Below, piece by piece: positions 31,862 to 41,473 of a stretch of DNA of 64,000 bases. How positions within the stretch are numbered: the first letter of the stretch is position 1; each line of letters starts with the position of its first letter. The translations under genes were made by a program, and so were the position numbers. The notes beneath the pieces were generated by a model. It saw only the letters and a list, made by a program, of their open reading frames with translations, did no database searches and was not told the origin of the DNA. The stretch covers positions 24,823,501-24,887,500 of the forward strand of contig JASXTE010000016.1 in the NCBI GenBank assembly GCA_030280995.1. Direction: 5' to 3'. The stretch comes from Hemileia vastatrix (Eukaryota > Basidiomycota > Pucciniomycetes > Pucciniales > Zaghouaniaceae).

Positions 31862-33700
31862 GTGTTGTTCAGGATTGAAGAGGCTGGTTTGAACATTTCA
31901 GGGTCAAAATTCTGTTGTTGTGTTCCTGCTTTGGAAATTCTGGGTCATGTGGTATGTAAAGAGGGAAGAATTATGGAAAAGAGGAGGATTTATAAAATTC
32001 AGTCATGGCCAAGGCCTAAAAATACTACTGAAGTCAGGGGATTTTTTGGTGTATGTGTATATGTCAGGATTTTTATTAAGGATTTTTATTTGTTGGCTTC
32101 ACCTTTAAGAAGGTTGACCAGAAAAGATGCAGATTGGGAATGGACTGAAGAGTGCAAAGAGGCTTTTCAGAGGTTGAAAAAGGTTGTTGGGGAAGATATT
32201 GTTCTTCACAAGTTGGATTATGGTGTTGGTGCTGGAAAAATTTATCTGGCAGTGGACTCAAGTTATATTGCTGCTGGTGCTGTTTTGTCTCAGGAGGATA
32301 AGACTGGGAAGGTCAGGCCAGTAAGATATGAGTCTGTGGTGTTTAATGAGGTGGAATCTAGTTATTCTCAACCTAAGTTGGAATTGTGTGGCATAGCTAA
32401 AATTTTAAAGAAGCTACAGACGGTTTTGTGGGGGCAGCATTTTGAGCTGCAGGTGGATGCAAAATCTTTGGTTCAGATGATCAATACACCTAGTCTTCCA
32501 AATGCTCCAATGACTAGGTGGGTGGCATTTATTCAACATTTTTCTTTTGACCTGGTGCACAAACCAGGTAAAACTTTTACTATGCCTGATGGATTATCAA
32601 GGAGGCCCTTTACAGATGAAGATTCTGAGGCTGAAAAGTTTGATGAGGATGTTCCAGTGGTTAGGGCCAGCACAAAGGGTGCTGAAGATTTTTCTGACCT
32701 CCCCCAAGAGGCTAAACTTGCTGGATCTGATCTTGATTCTGGTGATCAGGATGTTTTTGTTGATGAAGATGGAGTTTTTGTTTGGGACAGCTCAAAAATG
32801 GAAATTGGTGTTTTTGTTTGTGAACTGGATTCTCACAAGGTTCAGTGGAAAGAGAAGGACGTTCCAAAATTTAAGGATTGGTGTCCTGGTTGGGCTGCTC
32901 AATTGGCTCATGTTCATACTGGTGATTTTGATGAAAGAATTGTACCCTTGGATGTGGTGTTGTTGGATTTTGAAGATGAGACCTGGGGTCAGTCTGGGTT
33001 TTATTTTATTTTGGTGGAATATCTGTTGACCTTGGAGAGGCCAGATAGTTGTGATGATGATACTTGGTTGGAAATCAAGAAGAAGAGTCCTGGATTTTAT
33101 GTGTCAGGAAGGCGGTTGATGAGGAGGAGACATCCTAATCCTCAAGTGGTGGTGACTCAAAAGAAGGGTCAAGAATTGGTTTTGAAGTCTTTGCATGAAG
33201 ACCTTGGTCATAGAGGCTTTGGGGAGACTTATAGAAGAGTAGCAGACAGATTTTGGTGGCCAGGTATGAAGTTGGCTGTGCAGGGTTGGGTTCAATCTGG
33301 TGAAGAATGTCAAAGAAGAAGTCACTTGAAACCTAAAAAGGTGGGCCGTGCTACTGGTGAATCAACTGTTTTTGGAAGGGTCAGTCTGGATGCTGTCCAT
33401 ATTAAAGAGGGCAGGTATAAATACTTGATTGTTGCTAGGGATAATTTGTCTGGTTGGGTTGAGGCAGTTCCTCTGGTTAATTTAACTGCCAAGAATGTGG
33501 CAGAGTTTTTGAAGAGGGAGTGGATTTATAGGTATGGGTTGATGAAGTTGGTGACTGTTGATGGCGGGCCAGAGTTTGGGACCAAATTTAAAGAAGCTGT
33601 GGCTAGTTTTGGCTATAAAGTTAGAGTGGCTACACCGTATTATCCTGAAGCTGAAGGCATGGTTAAAGAGGCCATCAAGTTATCAAGAATTCTTTGGTGA
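31862..33700 (+). CDS. RNase H and integrase part of element B
   Basis: It opens with the RT thumb region (LEILGHVV, FFGVCVYVRIFIKDF), then RNase H (IYLAVDSSYIAAGAVLSQE, QPKLELCGIAK, ELQVDAKSLVQMI, MPDGLSRRP). A Glu/Asp-rich linker follows, then an integrase finger (HEDLGHRGFGETYRR ... GEECQRR). The first Cys of the HHCC finger reads Ser or Gly, so the finger is damaged. The integrase core residues are SLDAVHI, VDGGPEF and EAEGMVKE (D-D-E). The frame stops at 33698-33700 and continues one frame over from 33694. This is a decayed part of one polyprotein, not a separate gene. Confidence 0.8.
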   Translation: MLFRIEEAGLNISGSKFCCCVPALEILGHVVCKEGRIMEKRRIYKIQSWPRPKNTTEVRGFFGVCVYVRIFIKDFYLLASPLRRLTRKDADWEWTEECKEAFQRLKKVVGEDIVLHKLDYGVGAGKIYLAVDSSYIAAGAVLSQEDKTGKVRPVRYESVVFNEVESSYSQPKLELCGIAKILKKLQTVLWGQHFELQVDAKSLVQMINTPSLPNAPMTRWVAFIQHFSFDLVHKPGKTFTMPDGLSRRPFTDEDSEAEKFDEDVPVVRASTKGAEDFSDLPQEAKLAGSDLDSGDQDVFVDEDGVFVWDSSKMEIGVFVCELDSHKVQWKEKDVPKFKDWCPGWAAQLAHVHTGDFDERIVPLDVVLLDFEDETWGQSGFYFILVEYLLTLERPDSCDDDTWLEIKKKSPGFYVSGRRLMRRRHPNPQVVVTQKKGQELVLKSLHEDLGHRGFGETYRRVADRFWWPGMKLAVQGWVQSGEECQRRSHLKPKKVGRATGESTVFGRVSLDAVHIKEGRYKYLIVARDNLSGWVEAVPLVNLTAKNVAEFLKREWIYRYGLMKLVTVDGGPEFGTKFKEAVASFGYKVRVATPYYPEAEGMVKEAIKLSRILW

Positions 33701-34254
33701 AGATGTTTGGAGATAGTGCTGAAAAGTGGAGGCATTATTTACCCTTGGTTTTATTTGCTGATAGGGTCACTGTGAAGAGGACAACTGGCTATTCTCCTTA
33801 TGAGTTAATTTTTGGTCAGAAAGCGGTTCTACCAGTGGACTTGAAAGGTGTCTCTTATCTTGGAATTGATTGGGATGATGTGCACTCAACAGAAGATTTG
33901 CTCTGTGCCAGGATGCAACAGTTGGAATGTAGAGAGGAATGTCAAGAGAAGGCATACTCTAGAATGATGAAGATTAGGAATCAATCAGTCAGGTACTGGG
34001 ACAAGAAGTTGGCTCATAGACTCAGGAATCCCTTGAAACCTGGTTGTTTGGTTTTGGTGTATAATAGAAGTTTGGAGAGTCAGTGGGGGAAAATGATTGC
34101 TGACAGATGGAATGGACCTTACAGAGTCAGATCTCAGGCGTCTGGAGGTTCTTATGTTTTGGAAGAGTTGGATGGTGCAGTCTTGAAAAAGAGGGTGGCT
34201 GCAGACCAAGTGAAGAGGTTTTATCCCAGAGGCACTAGGCATGAAGAAGATTGA
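33694..34254 (+). CDS. Integrase C-terminal part of element B
   Basis: It continues the integrase after a one-base frame change: RTTGYSPYELIFGQKAVLP (GPY/F-type approach region), then a C-terminal module ending WNGPYRVRSQASGGSYVLEE and VKRFYPRG. Ending in VKRFYPR before a stop is normal for this lineage; no chromodomain is present. pol ends here and 4.2 kb of other sequence precedes the 3' LTR. Confidence 0.8.
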   Translation: MVKMFGDSAEKWRHYLPLVLFADRVTVKRTTGYSPYELIFGQKAVLPVDLKGVSYLGIDWDDVHSTEDLLCARMQQLECREECQEKAYSRMMKIRNQSVRYWDKKLAHRLRNPLKPGCLVLVYNRSLESQWGKMIADRWNGPYRVRSQASGGSYVLEELDGAVLKKRVAADQVKRFYPRGTRHEED

Positions 34255-34836
34255 CTCCGCAATGAGGATAAATTACGGACCATTCTTTAATTTTGGTTTT
34301 TTTTGTGGTGATGCTATGCATCTGTTTGTTGAAAACTTTTCTTAGAGGGTACCCATGGGTGGAGCCTCAAGATTTTGTCTTGGAAAGTGTGGGGGTGACT
34401 GATGGGCTGGCTGCCCTATCAACAGTTACCCCAGATTGTCTGTTTCCAACCCTTTTTTTTAATTTGGTTGAACCCTAGTATTGGTTTCTTTTCACAGGTT
34501 TTAGTCCTCTATGACTTTTAACTGGGATTTCTTCTGATTTTTATGTGCTGGTCTCTTCAATCTTATTGGTTTTGGTTTTTTTTGTGTTGGACGTTGTGAT
34601 TTGTTAGGTAGAAGGTACCCAGGGGGGGCTTCTAGATTTTATTTTGGCAAGTGTGGGGGTAACTGATGAGCTGGCTGCTCTGTAGAACAGTTACCCCAGA
34701 ATGTCTGTCTCAAGTCTTTTGTTTTTCCTAGTTGAATTCTAGTTCTGTTGTTTATTATTCAGGTTTCAAGTCCGCTATGACTTTAAACTGGTTTGGGACT
34801 GGCTTCTTTATCTTTGGTTCTTTCAGATTGGTGGTG

Positions 34837-34892
34837 GATCACTGGTGGTCTCCCATCATTTTTACTTATTGGAGGGAGCCCACCCAGTGATC
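34837..34892. other. Long hairpin in B 3' region
   Basis: GATCACTGGTGGTCTCCC pairs with GGGAGCCCACCCAGTGATC over 17 pairs with one bulge and one mismatch. The 19-base loop has TCAT and TTGG near its ends, as in the two later hairpins. Confidence 0.75.
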
Positions 34893-35069
34893 ATTTCTAT
34901 GGATCGGACTTTCCCTTATTGGACCATCTATGGAGCTGGACTTTCTTTGATTTTGCAGTTATATTTTTGCTAGATAGCAGTATTAGATTATTTTCTTTTT
35001 TATCTTTTTTTCTTTTTATTTTTTTATGGGGGTTGTTTAAAATTATAAAATCAAAAATATAGGGTTTTA

Positions 35070-35139
35070 CCACATCAGGGTCACCTGGATGTGGGCAAGC
35101 ATTGGTGGGGAAAGGATCATCAATTGGTCAGGCAATGCT
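35070..35139. other. Double hairpin, first copy
   Basis: CCACATC/GATGTGG (35070-35076 and 35088-35094) is followed by AGCATTG/CAATGCT (35098-35104 and 35133-35139). The loop contains TCATCAATTGG. A second copy at 35266 keeps both stems. Confidence 0.75.
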
Positions 35140-35265
35140 ATTTTCTTTTTTATTTATTATTTATTTTATTTGTTTCTGTGTTTCATTATTTTTTTTTATT
35201 TTCTGAATTTTTAATTTTTTTGAATTTTGTTTTCTGTTAACCATTTAACAGAATTAATTGTGTAT

Positions 35266-35335
35266 CCACATCAAGGTGCATTTGGATGTGGGTAAGGTAT
35301 CAGGGGATCGGCTCATCAATTGGCTGGGGGATACC
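35266..35335. other. Double hairpin, second copy
   Basis: CCACATC/GATGTGG (35266-35272 and 35285-35291) is followed by GGTATC/GATACC (35296-35301 and 35330-35335). The loop again has TCATCAATTGG. Relative to the first copy the second stem has changed at five of six base pairs yet still pairs fully. Confidence 0.75.
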
Positions 35336-35467
35336 ATTTGTATTATTTTTTATATTTTATTTTATTTCATTTTATTTATAAAATTTTAATTAATATATTA
35401 GTACGTCTTAAAAAAAAAAAAATTCTGAAATTATTTTTATTAATTGTTTTATATTATTATTTTGTTT

Positions 35468-37037
35468 CTAATATTTTTGGAGGAGCTCATTGTCTGGATG
35501 ATGAAGCTTCTGGGGGCTGGTCTGGATTGTGATGATGTTTTTGTTTTTTGTTGGGATTGTGGGAAGCACTGTGTTCTTTGAAGTGCATCCTGCTGGAGAG
35601 ATTATAGGGATTGTAATGGTCAGGAATTGGATTAGAGAGAAGTTCAGAGGAGGAAGAAGAAGAGGCAGGAATGAGTGCTGGAGGGTGTGTTTAATGATCT
35701 TAGACATTTTCCAGTGGTCGTCCAGTAGGCTATTTCTCAGGGATTTTTCAAAGTCATTCAAAGGTCCATGGAGGGCAAAGGCTTTTAGCATGTTGGAACA
35801 CATGGTGCTTAGGTGTTTCTTCATGTCTCCATAATTCAGGGTCAAAGAAGTTTTAAGAGGTTGGCTAACTCCAATAATAGATTCAGGAGGAGGGGTGCCA
35901 ACTAGACAAGAAGAATTGGATCAGTAATTATTTTTGTTGAAGAAATGGAATAATTAATTTGGTACTTACAGATTGGAAGCTCATCAAATCTTTAAGCAGC
36001 TGGGATTTGGATGTCTGACGATTTTGTAATGGTCATAGTGGGTGGATCAACTAGGGAAAGATATGGATTCTCATGGTCTTCCTCTTAAGGATCCTGAGAA
36101 GGTGAACTGGGATTCTGATGTTCCTGGGGCTTAGTTGGAGCAGTGAGATTGTTGTTGTTGTTGTGGTTGTTATTTCTGTTGGATTCAGCTGGAGGAGGTG
36201 CTGGTGATGGAGTACCAGGGTTGTTAAAGGATGGAGCAGGAGAGGGGGATTTGAAAGCAGATTGATCTCTTCTGGATGGAGATTTTGAAGAGATGGAACT
36301 GTCAGAAGAGTAGTTTGCTGACAGAAGAGAGGTGTAGTCTCTTTGTCTTAGTTAGGGACGAGGTTTTTGTTGTGGAGCAGTGTGTGGTTTTCTGGTTTCT
36401 TCTTGGGATTCTCTGGCAGGTCTCTTAGAAATCTGTGAAATTTTGGTTCTTTTGGAATTTGGAAGGGTGGATTGCATTGCTCTGGGAGCAGTAGGAGGTA
36501 GTTGGGTTGAGTTGCTGTTGTTGTCTGAATGAATTTGGATGTTTTCTGGCCGTTTTTGGAGGTTTTGGCCCTGATTTTCACTGTTTGGTGAGGAGGGCAG
36601 GCCGCCTGGACGCGATCTAGAAGCCTGGGAGTTGATTTTGAAGCTTTTGGAGCTAATTTGGTGGAGATAAAAGCAGTTTCTTGGGAAGCAAAGGCTGGTC
36701 TTTTAGGAAGAGTGCGGGAAGCTGAGCTTCTGGATCTTCTGGAAGGAGCAGAAGATAGAGTGAAAGAGGAAGGACCAAGCTCTGGGGATCTGGTAGGGGA
36801 TCTGGAGATGTATTTGTGGGAAGGTGAAGGAGGAGGAATAGGGTAGTTGGCGTCTCTGTCACATCTTTTCTTTTTGGAATAGCAAGAATCACAAGCCCTG
36901 TTGTAGAATTTGGATTCAGGATTTGGAAGAGTGAATGTGCAAGGTCTGCACATGTGGATGCACTTTTTGCAGGCATAGTCCTTGGGAGCATTGAAGCAAG
37001 GGAGAGTAGAAGGGTTAACATCAGGAGATCCAGCCAT
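35468..37037 (-). pseudogene. Antisense cysteine-cluster gene 1 in element B
   Basis: It is read from 37037 towards 35468, opposite to pol. The N-terminus has ACKKCIHMCRPC, a 16-residue spacer and ACDSCYSKKKRCD, a CX2CX6C pattern like one half of a fungal Zn2Cys6 cluster, next to a basic run. A long Ser/Pro/Asn/Gln-rich middle follows, after a frame change near 36640. The frame carries three TAA stops (near 36352, 36085 and 35987) that could derive from CAA. A clean intron of 68 bp (35902-35969, GTAAGT...CTAG) joins two exons in phase. The last exon is helical (NYGDMKKHLSTMCSNMLKAF). It is probably a DNA- or RNA-binding accessory protein, now broken. Confidence 0.6.
35902..35969 (-). other. 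Intron of antisense gene 1
   Basis: Minus-strand GTAAGTACC...TTACTGATCC...TTGTCTAG is 68 bp. Removing it keeps the frame (DELPI to GTPPPESIIG). Size and signals fit basidiomycete introns. Confidence 0.7.
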
Positions 37038-37782
37038 GATCTGTGGTAAAAAAAGATGATGAAAAGGGATAGGAGGAGATTTTTGTCAGTGATGGGTAGA
37101 TGATGAAGTGAAGGTGAAAGTTCAGCAGGTTGGCTGTAGAGGTGTGCTGCATAAAATTGGCTGCGTCTATTTTATGCAAAAATCAAGACAGTCCATCAAG
37201 ACTCTAAACTGAAAAAAAAGATATGGTATCAAGGCAGTCCATCAAGACTTTAAACTGAAATCTGGTTTCTGTTAGTCTTCCAAGACTTTAAACTGGCTGG
37301 TTTCAATATTTTATCAATACTAGTCCGTCAAGACTTTAAACTGAACACTGTGTTAGTCCCCCAAGACTTTTAACTGAGGGTTGTAAGTCCCCCAAGATTT
37401 TAAACTGAGGGAAAAGTTTTTGTTGTTGGAGTTGGTTTTGAAAGATTGGTGGAGGGTATCCACAGGGGGAGCCTCTGAATTTAGCAAAGGCAAGTTTGGG
37501 GGTAATTGATGGCTGGCAGCTCTATTCAAAATTACCCCAGAATGTTAGTTTTTTCTCTGTGTCTTAATTTGGTTGATCTCTGGTTCTGGGTTTATGATTT
37601 AGGTTTTGAGTCCCCCAAGACTTTAAACTGAGGGTTTTTGAGTCCCCCAAGACTTTAAACTGTGGGTTTTTGAGTCCCCCAAGACTATAAAATGAGGATG
37701 GTCCCCCAAGACTTAAAACTGAGGGTTTTTTGTGGTTACATCCTATAGAGGGTGTGGTCAATTTTTCTTTTCTGAATCAAAC
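37038..37782. repeat. Cluster of AGTCC-CAAGACTTTAAACTG repeats
   Basis: Ten copies of a 22-bp motif AGTCCNNCAAGACTTTAAACTG start at 37190, 37236, 37274, 37322, 37355, 37386, 37609, 37641, 37673 and 37700. Two looser copies occur at 34503 and 34769. AGTC/GACT can pair and CTTTAAA is near-palindromic. The cluster lies just upstream of antisense gene 1 and just downstream of antisense gene 2. Confidence 0.8.
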
Positions 37783-38459
37783 TCAAGTACTAGTGGAATT
37801 ACAGAGGGAATCAAGTGATGAAATAAAGTGTTCAGAATAAGCCTTGAACTGGTGAATGAGGTGTCTTCTGTTCTCAATGTCCTGTGGATCTCTAGAAGGA
37901 GTGGATTGGAAGTATTGAAGCAGAAGTTGTTTCTGTTGAGATGTGTGTTGTTGGAACTTGGCCTTGATAGTGGGCAAGTGCGTTGGTGTTGGTGGTGCAA
38001 TGGATCCTACATTGTTATCATCACTATCAGAAGAGGGAGGAACTGAGAAGTTATCAGTTTTAAAGTTGAAGGAAGAAGAGAAAGTTCTTTACCATTACAT
38101 GGACCAGGGATGGGGGAACTAGTTGTTTTATGGGTTGTGCCACTCTTCTGGGAAGGTTGGAGCCTTTTGATTAATCTGGGTATCAGGATGGATGGCCTAG
38201 ATCTTTTGGTGCTGGCAGAAGAAAGACCAGGTTGAGGTGGAGGTGAATCTGTTGTGGAAGAAAGTGGACCAGGTCTGTGGCAGGTCTTTTTTCTGGATTG
38301 GCAGACATCACAGGACATTCTGTATGGATGGACAGGTGGTGTTATGGCCCAGATTAAATTATTGTTGATGAAGTATTGGCAGGGGCCCATTTCAGAGGAA
38401 GATTTGGGAAGAAGGTTAAACATGGTGGTTGGATGAAGAAAGAATGTGGATATTATCAA
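37783..38459 (-). CDS. Antisense cysteine-cluster gene 2 in element B
   Basis: This is an intact two-exon gene on the strand opposite to pol: exon 1 38459-38093, intron 38092-38043 (50 bp, GTAAAG...CTGATAACTTCTCAG), exon 2 38042-37783, giving 208 residues. Near residues 24-60 it has GPCQYF and then MSCDVCQSRKKTCHRPG, a CX2CX6C cluster with a basic patch as in Zn2Cys6 factors. A Ser/Pro/Lys-rich linker (STKRSRPSILIPRLIKRLQ) and an acidic segment SSDSDDN precede a helical C-terminus (QQKQLLLQYFQSTPSRDPQD). It starts 12 bp inside the 3' LTR, so an antisense LTR promoter is plausible. It is related to antisense gene 1 in domain order. The start could also be an internal Met. Function unknown; I infer nucleic-acid binding. 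Confidence 0.68.
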
Positions 38460-38461
38460 TT

Positions 38462-38471
38462 GGAAGGAGGA
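38462..38471 (+). other. Polypurine tract of element B
   Basis: GGAAGGAGGA ends at the 3' LTR start. It also overlaps the region upstream of the antisense gene 2 start. Confidence 0.75.
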
Positions 38472-39557
38472 TGTGGTCTTCCAACACTAGCAGGGGCCTT
38501 TGTTGTGTGATTTGGCGCTGTTTGTGCATGTCTTAATTGACATCTGTTAAGGAATTGGGTATTTTTCTAATTTTATTCCGTGGATATTGGGTCTGCGGGT
38601 ATGTGGGTACTATCATTGGATGGCCCTGGTTTTTCTCTATATTTTATGTCTCGAAGACATTTTTCATATTCAAAGTTTTAAGGGGTCATTTCCTCATTTT
38701 TCATTTATAAAAGATTGCTGTTTAATTTTGTTTTACGTGTTTTACGGGCTAACCTTAAGTCTTAGGGTTAAGTGCTTAGTACCATTGGATAGAGCTAATT
38801 TTTCTCTATATTTCATGTCACAATGTTGTTATAGTGAAATTCCTTGTTTTAAAGGTTTTAGTAGTTGTATCTAATTTTTCTAAGTAGATTAGTGGTTTTT
38901 ATTGGTTTTCTGGCTTCAGGGAGGCCGGGCCGCTTCAGGCAGCATCTCTGACGTTAGGCGGCCCGCCCGCCTCTGTTTTAGGAGGTTGGGGAGCGCTCCA
39001 GGAGGGTTTTTTATGCAATTTGGCAGGTACAGGTGCCAGATTGGTGGGTGCGCATGGGCTCTTAGTTAGTGGTCTGTGTGTACATAGTGAATAAGACAGT
39101 TTGGGGCAACCTTAATCATCATACAACCATCCGGAGGTGATCTCATTGTTCTTCACTCAGTTTTCACTTTTTTCTGGCCACAATTGGCTGTGTTTGTTGC
39201 AAGTGAGTTCTTCATAACTTTGGCAACTGTTTTCTCTGTTATAGTCTTGCAAGCTATAGCAAGTATTATTGCTTTCTCTGGTGTGGATTTGCAGCCTACA
39301 TCAAGTATCTTTGCTGTCTCTGGTGTGGACTTTGTTTAACATTTCAGTTCTTTGGTCTGGTAGTCTATCTGGGGACTACTTTCTTGGCTCATCAAGCAGT
39401 CAAGTGTGTTAAACAGGAGCTTTAGCAAAACAGGAACCAACTTACTTTAGCAAGTAAATCTCACTCTATTTTTCTAAAGGGACAGGGGATTTTCTCTCTG
39501 GTTTTTCTCCAACTCCCTTGGTCAAGGCCTATAGCTAGTACTATAGGATTGTCTACA
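38472..39557 (+). repeat. 3' LTR of element B
   Basis: This 1086-bp LTR, TGTGGTCTTC...GTCTACA, has scattered differences from the 5' LTR, for example at its start and around 38650-38760. It is followed by the CCGG duplication. Confidence 0.92.
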
Positions 39558-39561
39558 CCGG

Positions 39562-40174
39562 TTGTCTAGAAGGAGAAGGAAAAGAGGAAAAAAAGAGGAA
39601 GTAGAAGGGAAATATAAAGAAGAAGTTTGTAATAAAAAATAAAATTTAATATAACTGAGTTTAGGGAGAGGAATACAACGATACTTTATGAGTAATGAAA
39701 CTACAGTAGATTTAATTATATATAATATTATTAATTAGTTTTATCTCAATGCGCAAAAATCAATGATTGTTATTAATAGACTTATGGCAACCTTGAAGTT
39801 ATATAAAATTTAAATTAGAACTGTAAGCTCAATAAAATTAATAATAATTTGTATTATAATTAAAAATATAATAAAGTATGAGTGTGATAAGTGATAGATA
39901 AAAAAGAGGAAATACAAGACACTTTTATAGGTAAGGATACATTCTTAGGCACTTCCAATGTATATACAAAAATCATAGTATGTGAAACAAAAAGGCAAAA
40001 AGAACTTAATTAAAATATACACGTTGATGGAAAAATTAAACAACAAATTAAATCTGTAAATAAGTTAATAACTCTTCCATATTAAAGCTACAAACAAGTA
40101 ATTAATCTAATGAATAACTAAAAAAGTATGAGGCCATGAGAGTTGTGAGAAAAAATATCCCAAACCTGTATTAT
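39562..40174 (-). repeat. 5' LTR of element C, part 1
   Basis: It begins GTTGTCTAGAAGG and contains the decayed LTR landmarks (CTTTTATAGG near 39925). Ten further bases of the same LTR are at 26504-26513, on the other side of element B. It is interrupted at 40175 by a solo LTR. Confidence 0.8.
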
Positions 40175-41468
40175 TGTCAACCAGGCTATACCAGGAGCCC
40201 AGTAAATTGTATGTTAATCTATTGGAGCTCAATGAGGGCAAAAAATTATGCATTTTATCTATATAAATTAATAATATATTGCATAATAAAATTATATAAC
40301 AATTGTATTATAATATAACTAAAATAAGGGTTATATTAAATTTATTATTAAATAAATTATAGATACAACTAAAACTCATTAAAAACTTTATATTTTTTAA
40401 AATGTTGGAACATTTTTCATGTATTTAATACTTATAAATTATTAATTAATTTATTAAATATATTTTAGTTAAAAAAACTAAATATTAACTTAAAATATAA
40501 TTAAATAAATAAATTAAATTAAAGTATTATAATAAAACTTTTATATCATATGAATTATGAATATTGAGCGCTTTTTTGACTCATAATTATGTCATTAAGG
40601 TATTAAATTAGTCAAGACATTTTATTTAATTAATTACTAATGTTTTATTCTAAAATTTAGTAATAATATTAAATTAATAAATTGTTTTAACCTAATTTAA
40701 TTCTTACACTAATAAAATAAGTTATATTAATTAATATCTTATGTTCCAGAATTAATTAATTAATTACACTAATTATTTTATTAAAATAGTTTAATTTTTA
40801 TGTCTCAGTTAAAATGGGCTAATTATCAAACGTGTTATAAATTGAATTAGTTAATACTTCAAGTGTTTAAATCTTATTTAATTACTCCCTTATTTTAAAG
40901 ATTTGTTTGGGGTTAAATTGGTGGATTTTTTGGTCTCTTACTTATTTTTTAAATTAATTGTTTTATATTTTTCCCTTACAGATTTGGTACACTTACTTTT
41001 AACTATTAATTATTTCTTATCTTATTTTTTTATAAGATATATTTTCTTGTGGCGCTTCAGAGGGCCCCTTGCCTATATAAGGGCCTTGGAAAACCCCCTG
41101 TAGCTCTATCACTGATTACACTCATCTTTTATTTCATATTAAAATATTATACAAAATTATTATTATTATTATTAGTATCATAGTTCTAATAAAAAATTTA
41201 ATAAATTTCTACAGTTGCTTTAAGTATAATAATAAATATAAGTGTTTCTGGGCATTGAAATTAAATCCTTACTTGAATAAATATAGTCATTTAATAACCC
41301 TTATTTTTGTGTCAGCTCTCAAGTAAATCATTGTTGCTCCCCTTTAAATAACTTAAATCATTTAATTATTTTATTTGTTTTATTCTTTATAATCCTTTTT
41401 CTCCCTATTCCTCTTTCCTCCTATTCTTATTTCCCCTTTCATTCCTTCTTCTAGACAACCGGCAAATA
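40175..41468 (+). repeat. Solo LTR related to A/C, inserted in C's LTR
   Basis: This 1294-bp LTR starts TGTCAACCAGGCTATACCAGG and ends CTTCTAGACAACCGGCAAATA (CA changed to TA). A perfect duplication ATTAT flanks it (40170-40174, 41469-41473). A TATATAAGGGCC box lies at about 41073. It is a diverged relative of the A-type LTR. Confidence 0.85.
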
Positions 41469-41473
41469 ATTAT

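Larger units (their letters stand above)
34255..35467 (+). repeat. Repeat and hairpin region downstream of B pol
   Basis: Two copies of a roughly 180-bp module lie at 34346-34523 and 34614-34792; a third is at 37446-37632. Each runs GGTA.CCA.GG.GGAGCCTC, then GTGTGGGGGTAACTGATG, GTTACCCCAGA.TGTCTGT, a pyrimidine stretch ending in CAG or TAG, and AGTCC...GACTTTAAACTG. After them come four hairpins (34837-34892, 35070-35139, 35232-35253, 35266-35335). I see no plus-strand gene. Confidence 0.7.
26514..39557 (+). mobile_element. Large Ty3/gypsy element B with antisense genes
   Basis: The element is 13,044 bp with LTRs 26514-27598 and 38472-39557 (TGTGGTC...GTCTACA). The flanking duplication is CCGG (26510-26513 and 39558-39561), four bases instead of the usual five. 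Order: LTR, tRNA-Lys-type primer site, gag-protease, a repeat-bearing linker, reverse transcriptase, RNase H and integrase, then a 4.2-kb 3' region with two antisense cysteine-cluster genes, then polypurine tract and LTR. The LTRs differ at several sites, so it is not a very recent insertion. It landed 10 bp inside the tip of C's 5' LTR. Confidence 0.92.

Noticed and set aside
34293..35062. Plus-strand ORFs downstream of B pol as an envelope-like gene
   Set aside because: They lie across noncoding repeat modules and hairpins, show no signal peptide or consistent frame, and are not kept between module copies.
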